Positions 1 through 8,013 of a stretch of DNA of 64,000 nt are shown here, piece by piece. A program made the position numbers and the translations under genes. The DNA is taken from the NCBI RefSeq assembly GCF_005434965.1, contig NZ_SKCI01000001.1, positions 1,634,955 through 1,698,954 of the forward strand, read 5' to 3'. The notes under the pieces were generated by a model, which searched no databases, was not told the origin of the DNA, and worked only from the letters and a program-made list of their open reading frames with translations. The first letter of the stretch is position 1. Every line of letters begins with the position of its first letter. Origin of the DNA: Marimonas lutisalis. GTDB lineage: Bacteria > Pseudomonadota > Alphaproteobacteria > Rhodobacterales > Rhodobacteraceae.

Positions 1-2061
1 GTCGCCATTGACGTCGATGAAGATCGTCACCGGATCATAACTATCGTCCCAAACTTCGTCGTCGCCGCCGCCAAGACCATCACCATTCATATCCTCGTAC
101 TTGTAGCCCGAGATCTTGAAGTCCTTGAAGTTAAAGAAGTCCGTCGCTTCACTTCCCTCATCACCGTAGATCTCGCCACCAACAACCGTGACCGAATGCC
201 AAGGTGTAGTAGTTGCCTCCCAAGTACCATCGGGACCATCAATGTCTTCCACGACGAAATAATCACCAACGTCGACCTGTTCGAACAGATAGGTGCCACC
301 TTCGCCAGTCGTCGTCGTGTCAACCGGGGTAGCAGAGGCGAGCGCAGCGTCCAGTTCTGCTTCGCTCAAGCTGCCATCATCATTGGTATCGATCGAGGTA
401 TCAAAGAGGTAAACCGTCCAGCCAGAAATCCCAGTATTGGAACCGGCAGCACCATCGCCATCAAGGTCATTGTATTTCTCGCCCGTGATGGAACCGAAAG
501 GCTCATAGTTCCCGAAATCGTACCCCGGCAAAGTCGAGTCGAGATCCTTGCTAGCAGGATCAAAAACGTACCCATTAGGCCCTAGTACTTCGTCTCCCGT
601 ATTCAAGCCTTCGCTCAAAATCGTGGTGCCAATTGGAGCCGACTGCTCCCAGCCATCTTGCATGACTTCGACGATAAGATACTGCGCATCTTCGATCAAG
701 GTGATCGGGTTGCCGTCAGAATCCAGAATTGGAACGCCGTTTTCGTCCGTGAGCTCCCCATTATTGGGCAACACAGCGTCGAGGAAGAAATTGAGTTCGA
801 ACGCGCCATTCACATCCGTGGTCGTCATGGCGTATGCGCCATAATCGTACTCGTACTGGTCAAGCTGACCATCACGATCAATATCGATGTAGGCCCGGAT
901 TTCCCAACCTTCCATCGTCTCATCGCCAGTGTTTTGCGAACCGTCACCGCCATAATCGTTGAATTTCAGACCGGTGACTTCTGCGAATTCGCGCACCGAC
1001 CATTCTTCAAAACCGCCGTTATTGCCCCAGTCTGCGACGAGCTCGCCCGTATCGGGATCAAAGTACAGACCTTCCTCACCAAACTGGCTGTAGAGCGTGA
1101 TGTAATGGTCATCCGCAACATCATCAAAATACTCCAGAGGGACGTACATAATCATGTCGGAAACGCCGGAGCCTGACTCGAGCCCATAGTCGAGCGCAAT
1201 CCAATAGTCTCCTCCGTCGCTATCTAATTCCCATACCTTTTCAGCCTGACCATCGAAGTCGATACCATCGTATCGCTCGCCCTCAATTTGACCCGGGGAC
1301 ACATAGATTTCGATCTCATCCAAAGAGAGGAAGGATGTAGCTCCGCTGTCCGGCTCATTAATATCGAGCTGGAATTCCAAGTACTGCGTCGCATTACCCT
1401 CTTCGTCATAGAGCGTGACAACAGGGATCTCACCGAAAAACAGATCGCGCGTGTACTGCGGGCTCGTGTTTTCGTCGTAGTCCACCGGGCGGTAGGAAGT
1501 ATTGTAACCCTCCTCTACCAGATCATTCGTGTTAATCCGAACAAAGGAATTGATAACACCGGTGCCGGCTCCCTCCGCATCGGTGGAGAAGATCACGCCT
1601 CCCAATTCACCCGAATTACCGTCAATAGTAAGGTCTACATCCGCGCCAGCGTCCGTGCCAATGCTGTCCGTAAAGCTATGATACGCAGTCTCCGCCCCAT
1701 CGTCCGCACTGAGAAGAAACGTCTCATCGAGGCTGTCGTCGGGGTTCACGTACCAGGACGTGACGATGGTGCCGTTCGCCTCGCCATCGAGGTCGCCCTC
1801 ACCACCATCAACGACTATCCAGCTGTCGTGGCCTTCGCCACCGAGCTCTACGATCGTGTCATCTTCGGTTCCATAAAGACCATCTTCGCCGGCGTCCGCG
1901 ACGTGGTCGATCTCCAGCGTTACGGATCCACCGACCGCCAGACCGGTAACGGTAATGATCGCCTCCTCTCCAGGAGCGTAATCCTGTTTGTCAGTCGTGA
2001 CGTCCAGACCAAAAATTTGGTCATCGCTCAAGATTGTTTGATCGGTATCATCCAAAGACAT
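1..2061 (-). CDS. Acidic SdrD-B-repeat / EF-hand surface or secreted protein, C-terminus cut by window edge
   Basis: The frame is open from an ATG at 2061 to the left edge, giving 687 residues with no stop. The start is chosen because GGGGGA lies 6 bases before it; another ATG at 2067 touches that motif. The protein begins MSLDDTDQTILSDDQIFGLD and has no Sec signal, as is common for type I-secreted proteins. It is extremely rich in D, G, E and T. At least three SdrD-B-like blocks are visible, opening with GLKFNDYGGDG (about 960), ITGEKYNDLDGDG (about 475) and ISGYKYEDMNGDG (about 90). Two EF-hand-type loops, DIDRDGQLDQYE and DTNDDGSLSEAE, are also present. Such proteins are usually calcium-stabilised adhesins or biofilm matrix proteins. 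Role here is inferred; the family assignment is fairly secure. A type I secretion signal would be in the missing C-terminus. Confidence 0.85.
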   Translation of the reverse strand, partial: MSLDDTDQTILSDDQIFGLDVTTDKQDYAPGEEAIITVTGLAVGGSVTLEIDHVADAGEDGLYGTEDDTIVELGGEGHDSWIVVDGGEGDLDGEANGTIVTSWYVNPDDSLDETFLLSADDGAETAYHSFTDSIGTDAGADVDLTIDGNSGELGGVIFSTDAEGAGTGVINSFVRINTNDLVEEGYNTSYRPVDYDENTSPQYTRDLFFGEIPVVTLYDEEGNATQYLEFQLDINEPDSGATSFLSLDEIEIYVSPGQIEGERYDGIDFDGQAEKVWELDSDGGDYWIALDYGLESGSGVSDMIMYVPLEYFDDVADDHYITLYSQFGEEGLYFDPDTGELVADWGNNGGFEEWSVREFAEVTGLKFNDYGGDGSQNTGDETMEGWEIRAYIDIDRDGQLDQYEYDYGAYAMTTTDVNGAFELNFFLDAVLPNNGELTDENGVPILDSDGNPITLIEDAQYLIVEVMQDGWEQSAPIGTTILSEGLNTGDEVLGPNGYVFDPASKDLDSTLPGYDFGNYEPFGSITGEKYNDLDGDGAAGSNTGISGWTVYLFDTSIDTNDDGSLSEAELDAALASATPVDTTTTGEGGTYLFEQVDVGDYFVVEDIDGPDGTWEATTTPWHSVTVVGGEIYGDEGSEATDFFNFKDFKISGYKYEDMNGDGLGGGDDEVWDDSYDPVTIFIDVNGD

Positions 2062-2067
2062 CTTCAT

Positions 2068-3072
2068 TCCCCCCGGCTAGAGCCGTTTCCCAGTTTCACC
2101 ATCTGACAGCTGATGGTGAGTTTACTTCCACTCGAAGGCGGCCAGAATGCCACCCTATGAACACCTTGAGCCGACGATCTAAATTTCGCCGGCCACTTCC
2201 CCTCGATAAGCATTTTGCTTTCTTGTTTTTCCGGCTTGGCGCTGCCTCACGCCACATGGGTGCAACCCCAGTAATTCTCTCTTCACCAAAACACCTTAAT
2301 CCTTATAACGAAGACAAAATTCCACCTTAATGATGCCACATTTATGACAGAATGCTACTTTCGGGGCTGGAAACAGTCAATTCACATTTCGGAAACAGTT
2401 GCCTGACCCAAGGTAAAGAGAACACGTCCCAAGGAACCTCGCCCACCCCCCCCTCAATTAACGCGCGAAATTTTCAACCAAATCTTATTTTAAGAAAACT
2501 CCTCAACTCGGGTAGCGCCGATCGTATCTACCCAGGAGAACTCGCCCCATTGCCCGAGGAATGCTTTTAACTAGAGCCTCCTCCCTACGGCTTACAAAAC
2601 ACCAAATTATTGGCGCCTCGCTATAAACAAGAGCCACCGTATCAGGCCGATCTCCTGAACCGTTCCTTAATCAATCCTCGTTGAAGCTTTCTGTCGTGCG
2701 CACATCTCTTCTCGAAGACTTGCTTACGCAAAGACACGCCGACACATCACGAAGTTTGAACAACGGACCGCAAGCCAGCACCGTTCCCGTCAAGTGAGCT
2801 CGCTGCAACCGGGCGAAGAGTGAGCATGCCCCTCTAAGAAACGGCGCAATTCTTAGTTCTCAGAATTCTGCCCTCAACCCACACGCCCAAGCGAAAACAA
2901 AGGATACGAATGCTATAAGGCCAAATGAACCGAAGCTGGCCCTCATTCCGCTCATCCACGAGAGCCCATCGGATGAATTTAAAATGCATTCATATACTTA
3001 CGCAAATCTCTTCCAGCGAAAAACTCGCATAGGTTGAAATCTGGGTTCGTTTTGAAAACAGCCCCGACATGA
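2068..3072. other. Long intergenic region, no gene recognised
   Basis: About 1 kb between the upstream end of the surface-protein gene and the end of the unknown module at 3073. Short open frames exist (for example 2034-2330 and 2352-2570 on plus), but they lack ribosome-binding sites, typical codon choice and recognisable sequence. The promoter of the surface-protein gene should lie in the part nearest 2068. No repeat, RNA gene or insertion-sequence end was recognised. Confidence 0.6.
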
Positions 3073-3630
3073 TCACTCCGCCCCACTCGTGCGTTCAGCC
3101 ATCCAAGCATCGAAGGCTCGCCTCCTCCTGTTTCGGGCAATACCAACGTAGGCCCGCAACGACTTGTGCCGCTGACCGCCAATGGCCGTTTCCTCCAGGA
3201 TTTCACGACGAATTCTATGCAAAAGCTTGAAGCCCTTACCCATCTCCACCTCAGACATCTCGAAAGCATCTAATGCTTCAAGAACATGATACTCGTCATT
3301 TTGAAATGCCTTCCCAATTTCACTCGGTTCAGCCTTCCCGGCCTCGAACTCAGCCAGGGCGTTTTCAGCCTGCCGCAAGCTGGCCTCTGCGTTGGCGAGT
3401 TCTACCGCCAGCCTCACCTCCCGATCCCCATCCAAGAGATCGGACGGCGCCACATCCGGATCATCTAGTATGACCCTCAACCACATCGCAACGCTTTCCG
3501 GGTCTGGCTTCGCCGTCGCTCCGTGTTTTCGAGCATTCTGCGATGAGCGTGCCTTTCCTAGCTTCGTCTTCGGCCCTGTGCTCTTCTTGGCATTGGCTCG
3601 GTTTCGGTTGATGATAGATCGCCTCTTCAC
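3073..3630 (-). CDS. Conserved hypothetical protein with N-terminal NRxNAKKSTGPKT motif
   Basis: The 185-residue product starts at GTG 3630 and overlaps the stop of the upstream gene by four bases (GTGA), so the two are probably translationally coupled. Its N-terminus, INRNRANAKKSTGPKTKLGK followed by ARSSQNARKHGA, is a signature I recognise from many uncharacterised alphaproteobacterial and planctomycete proteins. It is basic and looks suited to nucleic-acid binding. The rest (residues about 60-170) is helical, charged and coiled-coil-like. No catalytic motif is visible. Function is unknown; the signature and the coupling make it a real gene. Confidence 0.8.
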   Translation of the reverse strand: MKRRSIINRNRANAKKSTGPKTKLGKARSSQNARKHGATAKPDPESVAMWLRVILDDPDVAPSDLLDGDREVRLAVELANAEASLRQAENALAEFEAGKAEPSEIGKAFQNDEYHVLEALDAFEMSEVEMGKGFKLLHRIRREILEETAIGGQRHKSLRAYVGIARNRRRRAFDAWMAERTSGAE

Positions 3631-4274
3631 CTTTCTACGACCTCACCTTCAAATGGCCGACACCGAACAAGGGCTTCGTACTCTCGCCTGATGGTATGGC
3701 GGAGTTTTTCGAGCTCACGCATCTTGTTTTCATGAAAAGAAATCGCGGGAGCACGTTCATGGTAGGCTTGTGCCATCAATTCAAGAGGATGCAGACCGAG
3801 CTCTTCGATTTCCTCACAAGCTTTTTCCCGCACGTGTTGGTCATGCGCCACTGCTCTTTTCGCGAGATCTGCCCCCTCCTTTTCGGCGGCATCGCGCTCG
3901 AATATGGAACCCTCCCAATCCGACCAACTTCCACCGGAAGCGTAATGTTCCCGCTTTGCCTCCGCTTCTTCCCTTTCATGTTCAGCCTTTCGTTTATTCG
4001 CGACGGCTTCGCAGATCTCTTCGCGGATGATCCTCCTTACGCCGGCGTCGCGCATGCGACGGTGCTGCAGGAGTTCCCACTCTATTGCGATCAGGTTTTC
4101 CGCGATCACGAATTCATAGGGCGTCGCCGGAGCAAGGGCAGAAATCATGGCATCGCGAAAGGCATCGAAGGCCCATAAATCTTCGCCAATGATCGGATCT
4201 CGCTTTGGCAGGATGTCTGAAAAGCTGGAGAGATTGAACCGCTCTGGGTCAGGCAGAGAGATGTTCTTCGACAT
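3627..4274 (-). CDS. Hypothetical helical protein, partner of the NRxNAKKSTGPKT gene
   Basis: The 215-residue product starts at ATG 4274 with AGGAG seven bases upstream. No family is recognised. Residues about 85-135 are a charged, probably coiled-coil segment rich in K, E, R and A. The C-terminal part (about 170-205) contains ENKMRELEKLRHTIRREYEA, also strongly helical. Its stop overlaps the start of the next gene, so the two products are made together and may act together. No signal peptide or membrane segment is seen. Function unknown. Confidence 0.75.
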   Translation of the reverse strand: MSKNISLPDPERFNLSSFSDILPKRDPIIGEDLWAFDAFRDAMISALAPATPYEFVIAENLIAIEWELLQHRRMRDAGVRRIIREEICEAVANKRKAEHEREEAEAKREHYASGGSWSDWEGSIFERDAAEKEGADLAKRAVAHDQHVREKACEEIEELGLHPLELMAQAYHERAPAISFHENKMRELEKLRHTIRREYEALVRCRPFEGEVVER

Positions 4275-4375
4275 GTGTCAACTCCTGAATGCCCCTGCCT
4301 CAAGGTGTTGATTTCGCCTGGCGTACTATACCAGTATCCCGCGCTTCGTGCGTTCTTGTTACGTTCTACTTTGCA

Positions 4376-4561
4376 TCAATATTCGTATTCGATCAACACC
4401 TCGGCCCACAAAAGAACGAACCTCGGGTCCGCAGCGAATGGCACTCCGCCACGATTTCTAAGGTCGGGACGCAGTTGAAACATTCTGCCGGAGAATTCGT
4501 TCAACCTTCGCGCCCACAGTTCAGGTATCTGTAAAGGGGAAAAAGAGTGAAGAGCTCCCAT
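4376..4561 (-). CDS. Small hypothetical protein (61 aa) with a strong ribosome-binding site
   Basis: This short gene is supported by an excellent AGGAGG eight bases before its ATG at 4561 and by balanced codon use. It lies about 100 bases upstream of, and in the same direction as, the two coupled unknown genes at 3627-4274 and 3073-3630. The product ends DPRFVLLWAEVLIEYEY and contains several aromatic residues. No family or signal is recognised. It may be the first gene of a three-gene module. It could still be a chance frame, since only the start signal and context support it. Confidence 0.5.
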   Translation of the reverse strand: MGALHSFSPLQIPELWARRLNEFSGRMFQLRPDLRNRGGVPFAADPRFVLLWAEVLIEYEY

Positions 4562-4923
4562 GAACGCCCCCTCCTATTCGCCCTGGTCAGAAATGCCGGC
4601 ATGTCACCTCATACTGTGCCAGCCGACTGAACGAAGTGAGCAAGATACACATACGTAGCGTTAACACGGCACGACGAAGAAGCGCCCTACCCTCCGGAAT
4701 GCCTTCAAAAGCAAGACGCTTAGCAACATTTGAGGCGTACTCATTCTACGAGGAACGCCAGCCGAGTGCGCGACATTGCTCGGTTCGAGTTCACGTCAAT
4801 GCCTTCGAAACAGTAAGTTTATAAGAAACGGTTAGGCTTCACCGACGTCGAAAGATATCTTACACCTTGTTCATGGAGATGAACTGGGAATGATTTTCTC
4901 GGCGGAAAGGACGCGGTGGGACA
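4562..4923. other. Intergenic region between divergent units
   Basis: This 360-base stretch separates the minus-strand unknown module from the plus-strand Tad-associated ATPase, so it should hold two divergent promoters. No convincing gene, repeat or hairpin terminator was recognised. The short plus-strand frame at 4636-4824 has no ribosome-binding site. Confidence 0.5.
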
Positions 4924-6456
4924 GTGAAACTTTTTGGCAAATCAAAGAAAGATGACAACCCGGTTACGAAGATCGAGGAGCAGCCCGCCAAGGTCAAGGC
5001 CCCCGAGATCGAGGCCGAAACAGTAGCCGCCACTGAAACAGTTGAGGCTGGTGAAGCTGTCGAAATCCCGTCTGAGAGGACTGCGAACGCACCGGAGGCA
5101 GACAGTCTTTCGGAAACTGATGCCACACCGTCAGAAACGGACCGTGTTGAACAGGCAACTGAGACTGGTGCAAACGCGCGTCAGCATGTGTTTTCTGCGG
5201 GAGTACCGCCAAAGACAATCGCTGAAACTGGTTTGACGGATAGTTTCCTGATCAATCTCGTCTGCAAGATCATGCATGCCGGCGGGACGATGACGCCCGC
5301 GGAAATCTCTGAGGTTATCAAGCTTCCAAAGATTGTTTGCCGACAACTCATCAAGCAGATGACGTCCCTGGCCCTGGTTGAATCACAAGGGTTGGAAAGC
5401 GAGAACATCAAGTCTGATATTCGCTACTCGCTTACGGATCTGGGCAAGAAATGGGCCCTCGACGCCATGATGGTCTCGCAATACGTCGGCCCGGCTCCCG
5501 TGACTTTGAAGTCCTTTGAGGAACAAATTCGCAAGCAGTCCATTAGCCACGAAGTGGTGCTTCGCGATGAACTTGATGAGGCATTCTCTCACCTTGTCAT
5601 TCCCGATATTCTGAAAGCGCAACTGGGACCGGCCGTAAACTCGGGCCGCTCAATGCTGCTCTACGGTGAGCCAGGCAACGGAAAGACGTCATTGGCAGAA
5701 GCACTGGGCAAATCCTTTCTTGATCTGGTCAGCTTTCCTTATGCGATCCTCGTTGGGAACCAAATCATACGGTTCTATGACGAGACACTTCACGAGCTGG
5801 CCGATCCTCCACAAGACCAGAACTCCAGCGACCCGCGTTGGGTGCTCTGCCACCGCCCCGTTGTCATCGTTGGCGGGGAAATGTCACTGCCCATGCTTGA
5901 CCTCCGCTTCGACGAGATCGCTAGGTTCTACGAGGCGCCGATGCATCTGAAGGCTCTAGGGGGAGTTTTCGTACTTGATGACTTTGGACGTCAGTTGGAA
6001 CCGCCTCAGGCCTACCTTAACCGCTGGATCGTCCCCCTTGAGAAAGGCTTCGATATCCTGTCACTGCACACAGGCAAGAAATTTGCCGTCCCGTTCGATC
6101 AACTCGTGGTGTTCTCATCGAACCTCATGCCGGAAGAATTGGGCGACGACGCAGCTTTGCGGAGGATTTACTTTAAAATTCATGTCCCCAGCCCGACCAG
6201 AGAGGACTATTTTAAGATTTTTCACGACGTGTGTGACGACCTTCAGATCGATTGGGACCAGGACGTTATGAATGAGTTTTTTGACAGAAAATACGAGAAG
6301 GCTCGCTTCATCACTTCGGGCGCGCATCCACGGTTCCTGATGAGCCACATCCTCGCCGCTTGTCGTTACCTGGAGAGAACACCGTCACTGAACCTCGACC
6401 TGCTCGAACTGGCTTGGCGCAATGTTGCTGCAAGCCAACGCCGAACTGACACTTGA
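4924..6456 (+). CDS. AAA-family ATPase associated with the Tad locus
   Basis: The 510-residue protein starts at GTG 4924, after AAAGGA. Residues 1-90 are low-complexity, rich in E, T, A and V, and probably disordered. Residues about 105-185 look like a winged-helix module (SEVIKLPKIVCRQLIKQM). The ATPase core follows, with Walker A GEPGNGKT at 248-255, a Walker B-like GGVFVLDDFGRQ near 350 and a sensor-like VVFSSNL further on. The AAA lid region ends the protein. Similar ATPases often sit in or near alphaproteobacterial pilus loci, but their role is not established. The neighbours (TPR lipoprotein, prepilin peptidase, Flp pilin) suggest a part in pilus assembly or its control. It is not the CpaF secretion ATPase, which is encoded separately at 16399. 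Confidence 0.8.
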   Translation: MKLFGKSKKDDNPVTKIEEQPAKVKAPEIEAETVAATETVEAGEAVEIPSERTANAPEADSLSETDATPSETDRVEQATETGANARQHVFSAGVPPKTIAETGLTDSFLINLVCKIMHAGGTMTPAEISEVIKLPKIVCRQLIKQMTSLALVESQGLESENIKSDIRYSLTDLGKKWALDAMMVSQYVGPAPVTLKSFEEQIRKQSISHEVVLRDELDEAFSHLVIPDILKAQLGPAVNSGRSMLLYGEPGNGKTSLAEALGKSFLDLVSFPYAILVGNQIIRFYDETLHELADPPQDQNSSDPRWVLCHRPVVIVGGEMSLPMLDLRFDEIARFYEAPMHLKALGGVFVLDDFGRQLEPPQAYLNRWIVPLEKGFDILSLHTGKKFAVPFDQLVVFSSNLMPEELGDDAALRRIYFKIHVPSPTREDYFKIFHDVCDDLQIDWDQDVMNEFFDRKYEKARFITSGAHPRFLMSHILAACRYLERTPSLNLDLLELAWRNVAASQRRTDT

Positions 6457-6760
6457 GGACATACGTTTTGCTAAACCGGCTTCAGAGGCATGGACGTTGA
6501 AGAACCGCCTCCAATTAATGGCTTGCGCCGATACGCCCTCGAGAACCGGTAAGATTATCTGCGAACGCTAACGGCTTGGTAGGTTGTTTTTTCAGAACAC
6601 CCCGCCGTGTGTGTCAGGTATGTTCTGTGTGGGAATGCTGCAACTAACAAGGCATCGGGAAAACTTTCTGGCTAGCCCTCGATACCCCCTGCGGTGTACC
6701 TTCCACGAAATACTCCGAACGTAAGGCACCGGAAAGGTGCGAGCTAATGGGGCACAGTGC
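6457..6760. other. Intergenic region before the TPR lipoprotein gene
   Basis: About 300 bases with no convincing gene. The minus-strand frame at 6592-6873 overlaps the lipoprotein coding sequence and is a shadow. A promoter for the 6761 gene is expected here, but no clear -35/-10 pair stands out. Confidence 0.45.
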
Positions 6761-7285
6761 ATGAAACATGGCGTTATTGCTTTCGCGATCGTCCTTGGCG
6801 TGGCAGGCTGCGAAAATGTAGATCTCGGTGAATTCGCTGGGTTCAGTGACCGTAAAGTGTCATTGCGGGACACGTCGAACCTTGCTTACTATCCGGATGA
6901 CGAGATTTTGGTTGCGGCCAAGGCACAATTCAAAGCCGGCAACTACGGGAAGTCATTTCGCATGTTCAAGCGCGCCCTGGACGTGACGCCTGAAGACCCC
7001 GCTGCATGGTTGGGGTTCGCTGCAAGTGCCGACATGCTTCGGAAATTTGACCGCTCGGATTTCGCCTACAAGAAGCTCCAGCCGACGATCGGCAACAGGA
7101 TCGAATACCTCAACAACTACGGTTATTCGATGCTTCTGCGCGGAGAACTGGTTCAAGCGCGCGCGTATTTCTTGAGGGCATACGAAATGGACCCGTCCAA
7201 TCCAGTGACGGCGAACAATCTCGAGCTCTTGCGCAACTCGGTCGAATTCCCGAAACGCGGCCCTGGTCAACTCAAGGGGATTTGA
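6761..7285 (+). CDS. TadD-like TPR lipoprotein of the Flp pilus system
   Basis: The start is placed at ATG 6761, because this gives a clean lipoprotein signal (MKHGVIAFAIVLGVAGC) with lipobox VAGC. A GTG at 6737 would add eight hydrophilic residues and has poor spacing from its GGAAAG. The mature 158-residue protein carries tetratricopeptide-type helices: AQFKAGNYGKSFRMFKRALD, then a NNYGYSMLLRGELVQARAYF block and an AYEMDPSNPVTANNLELL block. TadD proteins are outer-membrane TPR lipoproteins needed for secretin or pilus assembly. The position just before the prepilin peptidase supports that role. Assignment is by architecture and context. Confidence 0.75.
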   Translation: MKHGVIAFAIVLGVAGCENVDLGEFAGFSDRKVSLRDTSNLAYYPDDEILVAAKAQFKAGNYGKSFRMFKRALDVTPEDPAAWLGFAASADMLRKFDRSDFAYKKLQPTIGNRIEYLNNYGYSMLLRGELVQARAYFLRAYEMDPSNPVTANNLELLRNSVEFPKRGPGQLKGI

Positions 7286-7349
7286 CGCCCTGACGAGTGA
7301 AACGCTTCACTTCCTCGCAAAATTATCTGCGTTTGCCAGTGCTTTTTTA

Positions 7350-7781
7350 TTGGTTGCGATAGCTTGGTATGATGCGAAGCATCTGAAGGTGCGCAACAAG
7401 GCTGTTCTGGCCATGTTGCTTCTCTACCTCCCCTCTCAAGGCCTCATGGGCTTTCCGACGTGGCCTCACGACGTGTTCGCGGGAGTTCTTCTTTTCGGGC
7501 TCGGCTTCGCCATGTGGGGTCTTCGTATGATGGGCGCCGGGGATGCAAAACTTATGCTGCCGTTGGGAATGCACATAGGCTACGTTGGCCTTGCATCGTT
7601 CGCTGCGATTTTGACAGCCTTCTCCATCCTCTTTTTCGCGGCGATACAGATAGCTCCTCGTTTCAAGAGAGAAACGGGTCTGTTGGGCTGGCTCAGCAAG
7701 CTGAAGACCGAAGGTCGAGTGCCTTATGCAATACCGCTGTGCATAGCCTCGGTTCCCGCGATGTTGATGCGAGTGGCATAG
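7350..7781 (+). CDS. cpaA: Prepilin peptidase CpaA/TadV (A24 family)
   Basis: A polytopic inner-membrane aspartyl protease that trims Flp prepilin and TadE-type pseudopilins after glycine. Conserved aspartates are visible in AWYDAKHLKVRN near the N-terminus and in the GxGD-type motif GAGDAKLM. The first standard start is TTG 7350, but this removes most of the expected first membrane helix. The frame stays open upstream to 7209 and encodes HFLAKLSAFASAFLLVAIA before the TTG. A CTG at 7290 has AAGGGGA nine bases upstream and would restore the helix (163 residues). The gene directly follows the TPR lipoprotein gene. Family assignment is secure; the start is not. Confidence 0.8.
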   Translation: MVAIAWYDAKHLKVRNKAVLAMLLLYLPSQGLMGFPTWPHDVFAGVLLFGLGFAMWGLRMMGAGDAKLMLPLGMHIGYVGLASFAAILTAFSILFFAAIQIAPRFKRETGLLGWLSKLKTEGRVPYAIPLCIASVPAMLMRVA

Positions 7782-8013
7782 TACCTGCTATGTTAATCTC
7801 AAGCTCGTTCACAAAAGTCCCGAAGCGCGGCCTGGCGCATGTGGCAGGCTCGACGCATACAGCAACCGTGTTCGCAAAACTGAGCAAGTTGCATGCACTC
7901 TCGTTGGACTAAGACTGGTACTTGAGTACTTCCAATTGTTATCATTATAAAAAGAGTATTAAAGGCGCCATCGAAACCAACGCAATCTACGGCGCATACC
8001 TCCTGGAGGGATC

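Noticed and set aside
1288-2106. Plus-strand open frame of 272 codons opposite the surface-protein gene
   Set aside because: It is the complement of a strongly coding, repeat-containing minus-strand frame; the apparent protein has no motif and no ribosome-binding site.
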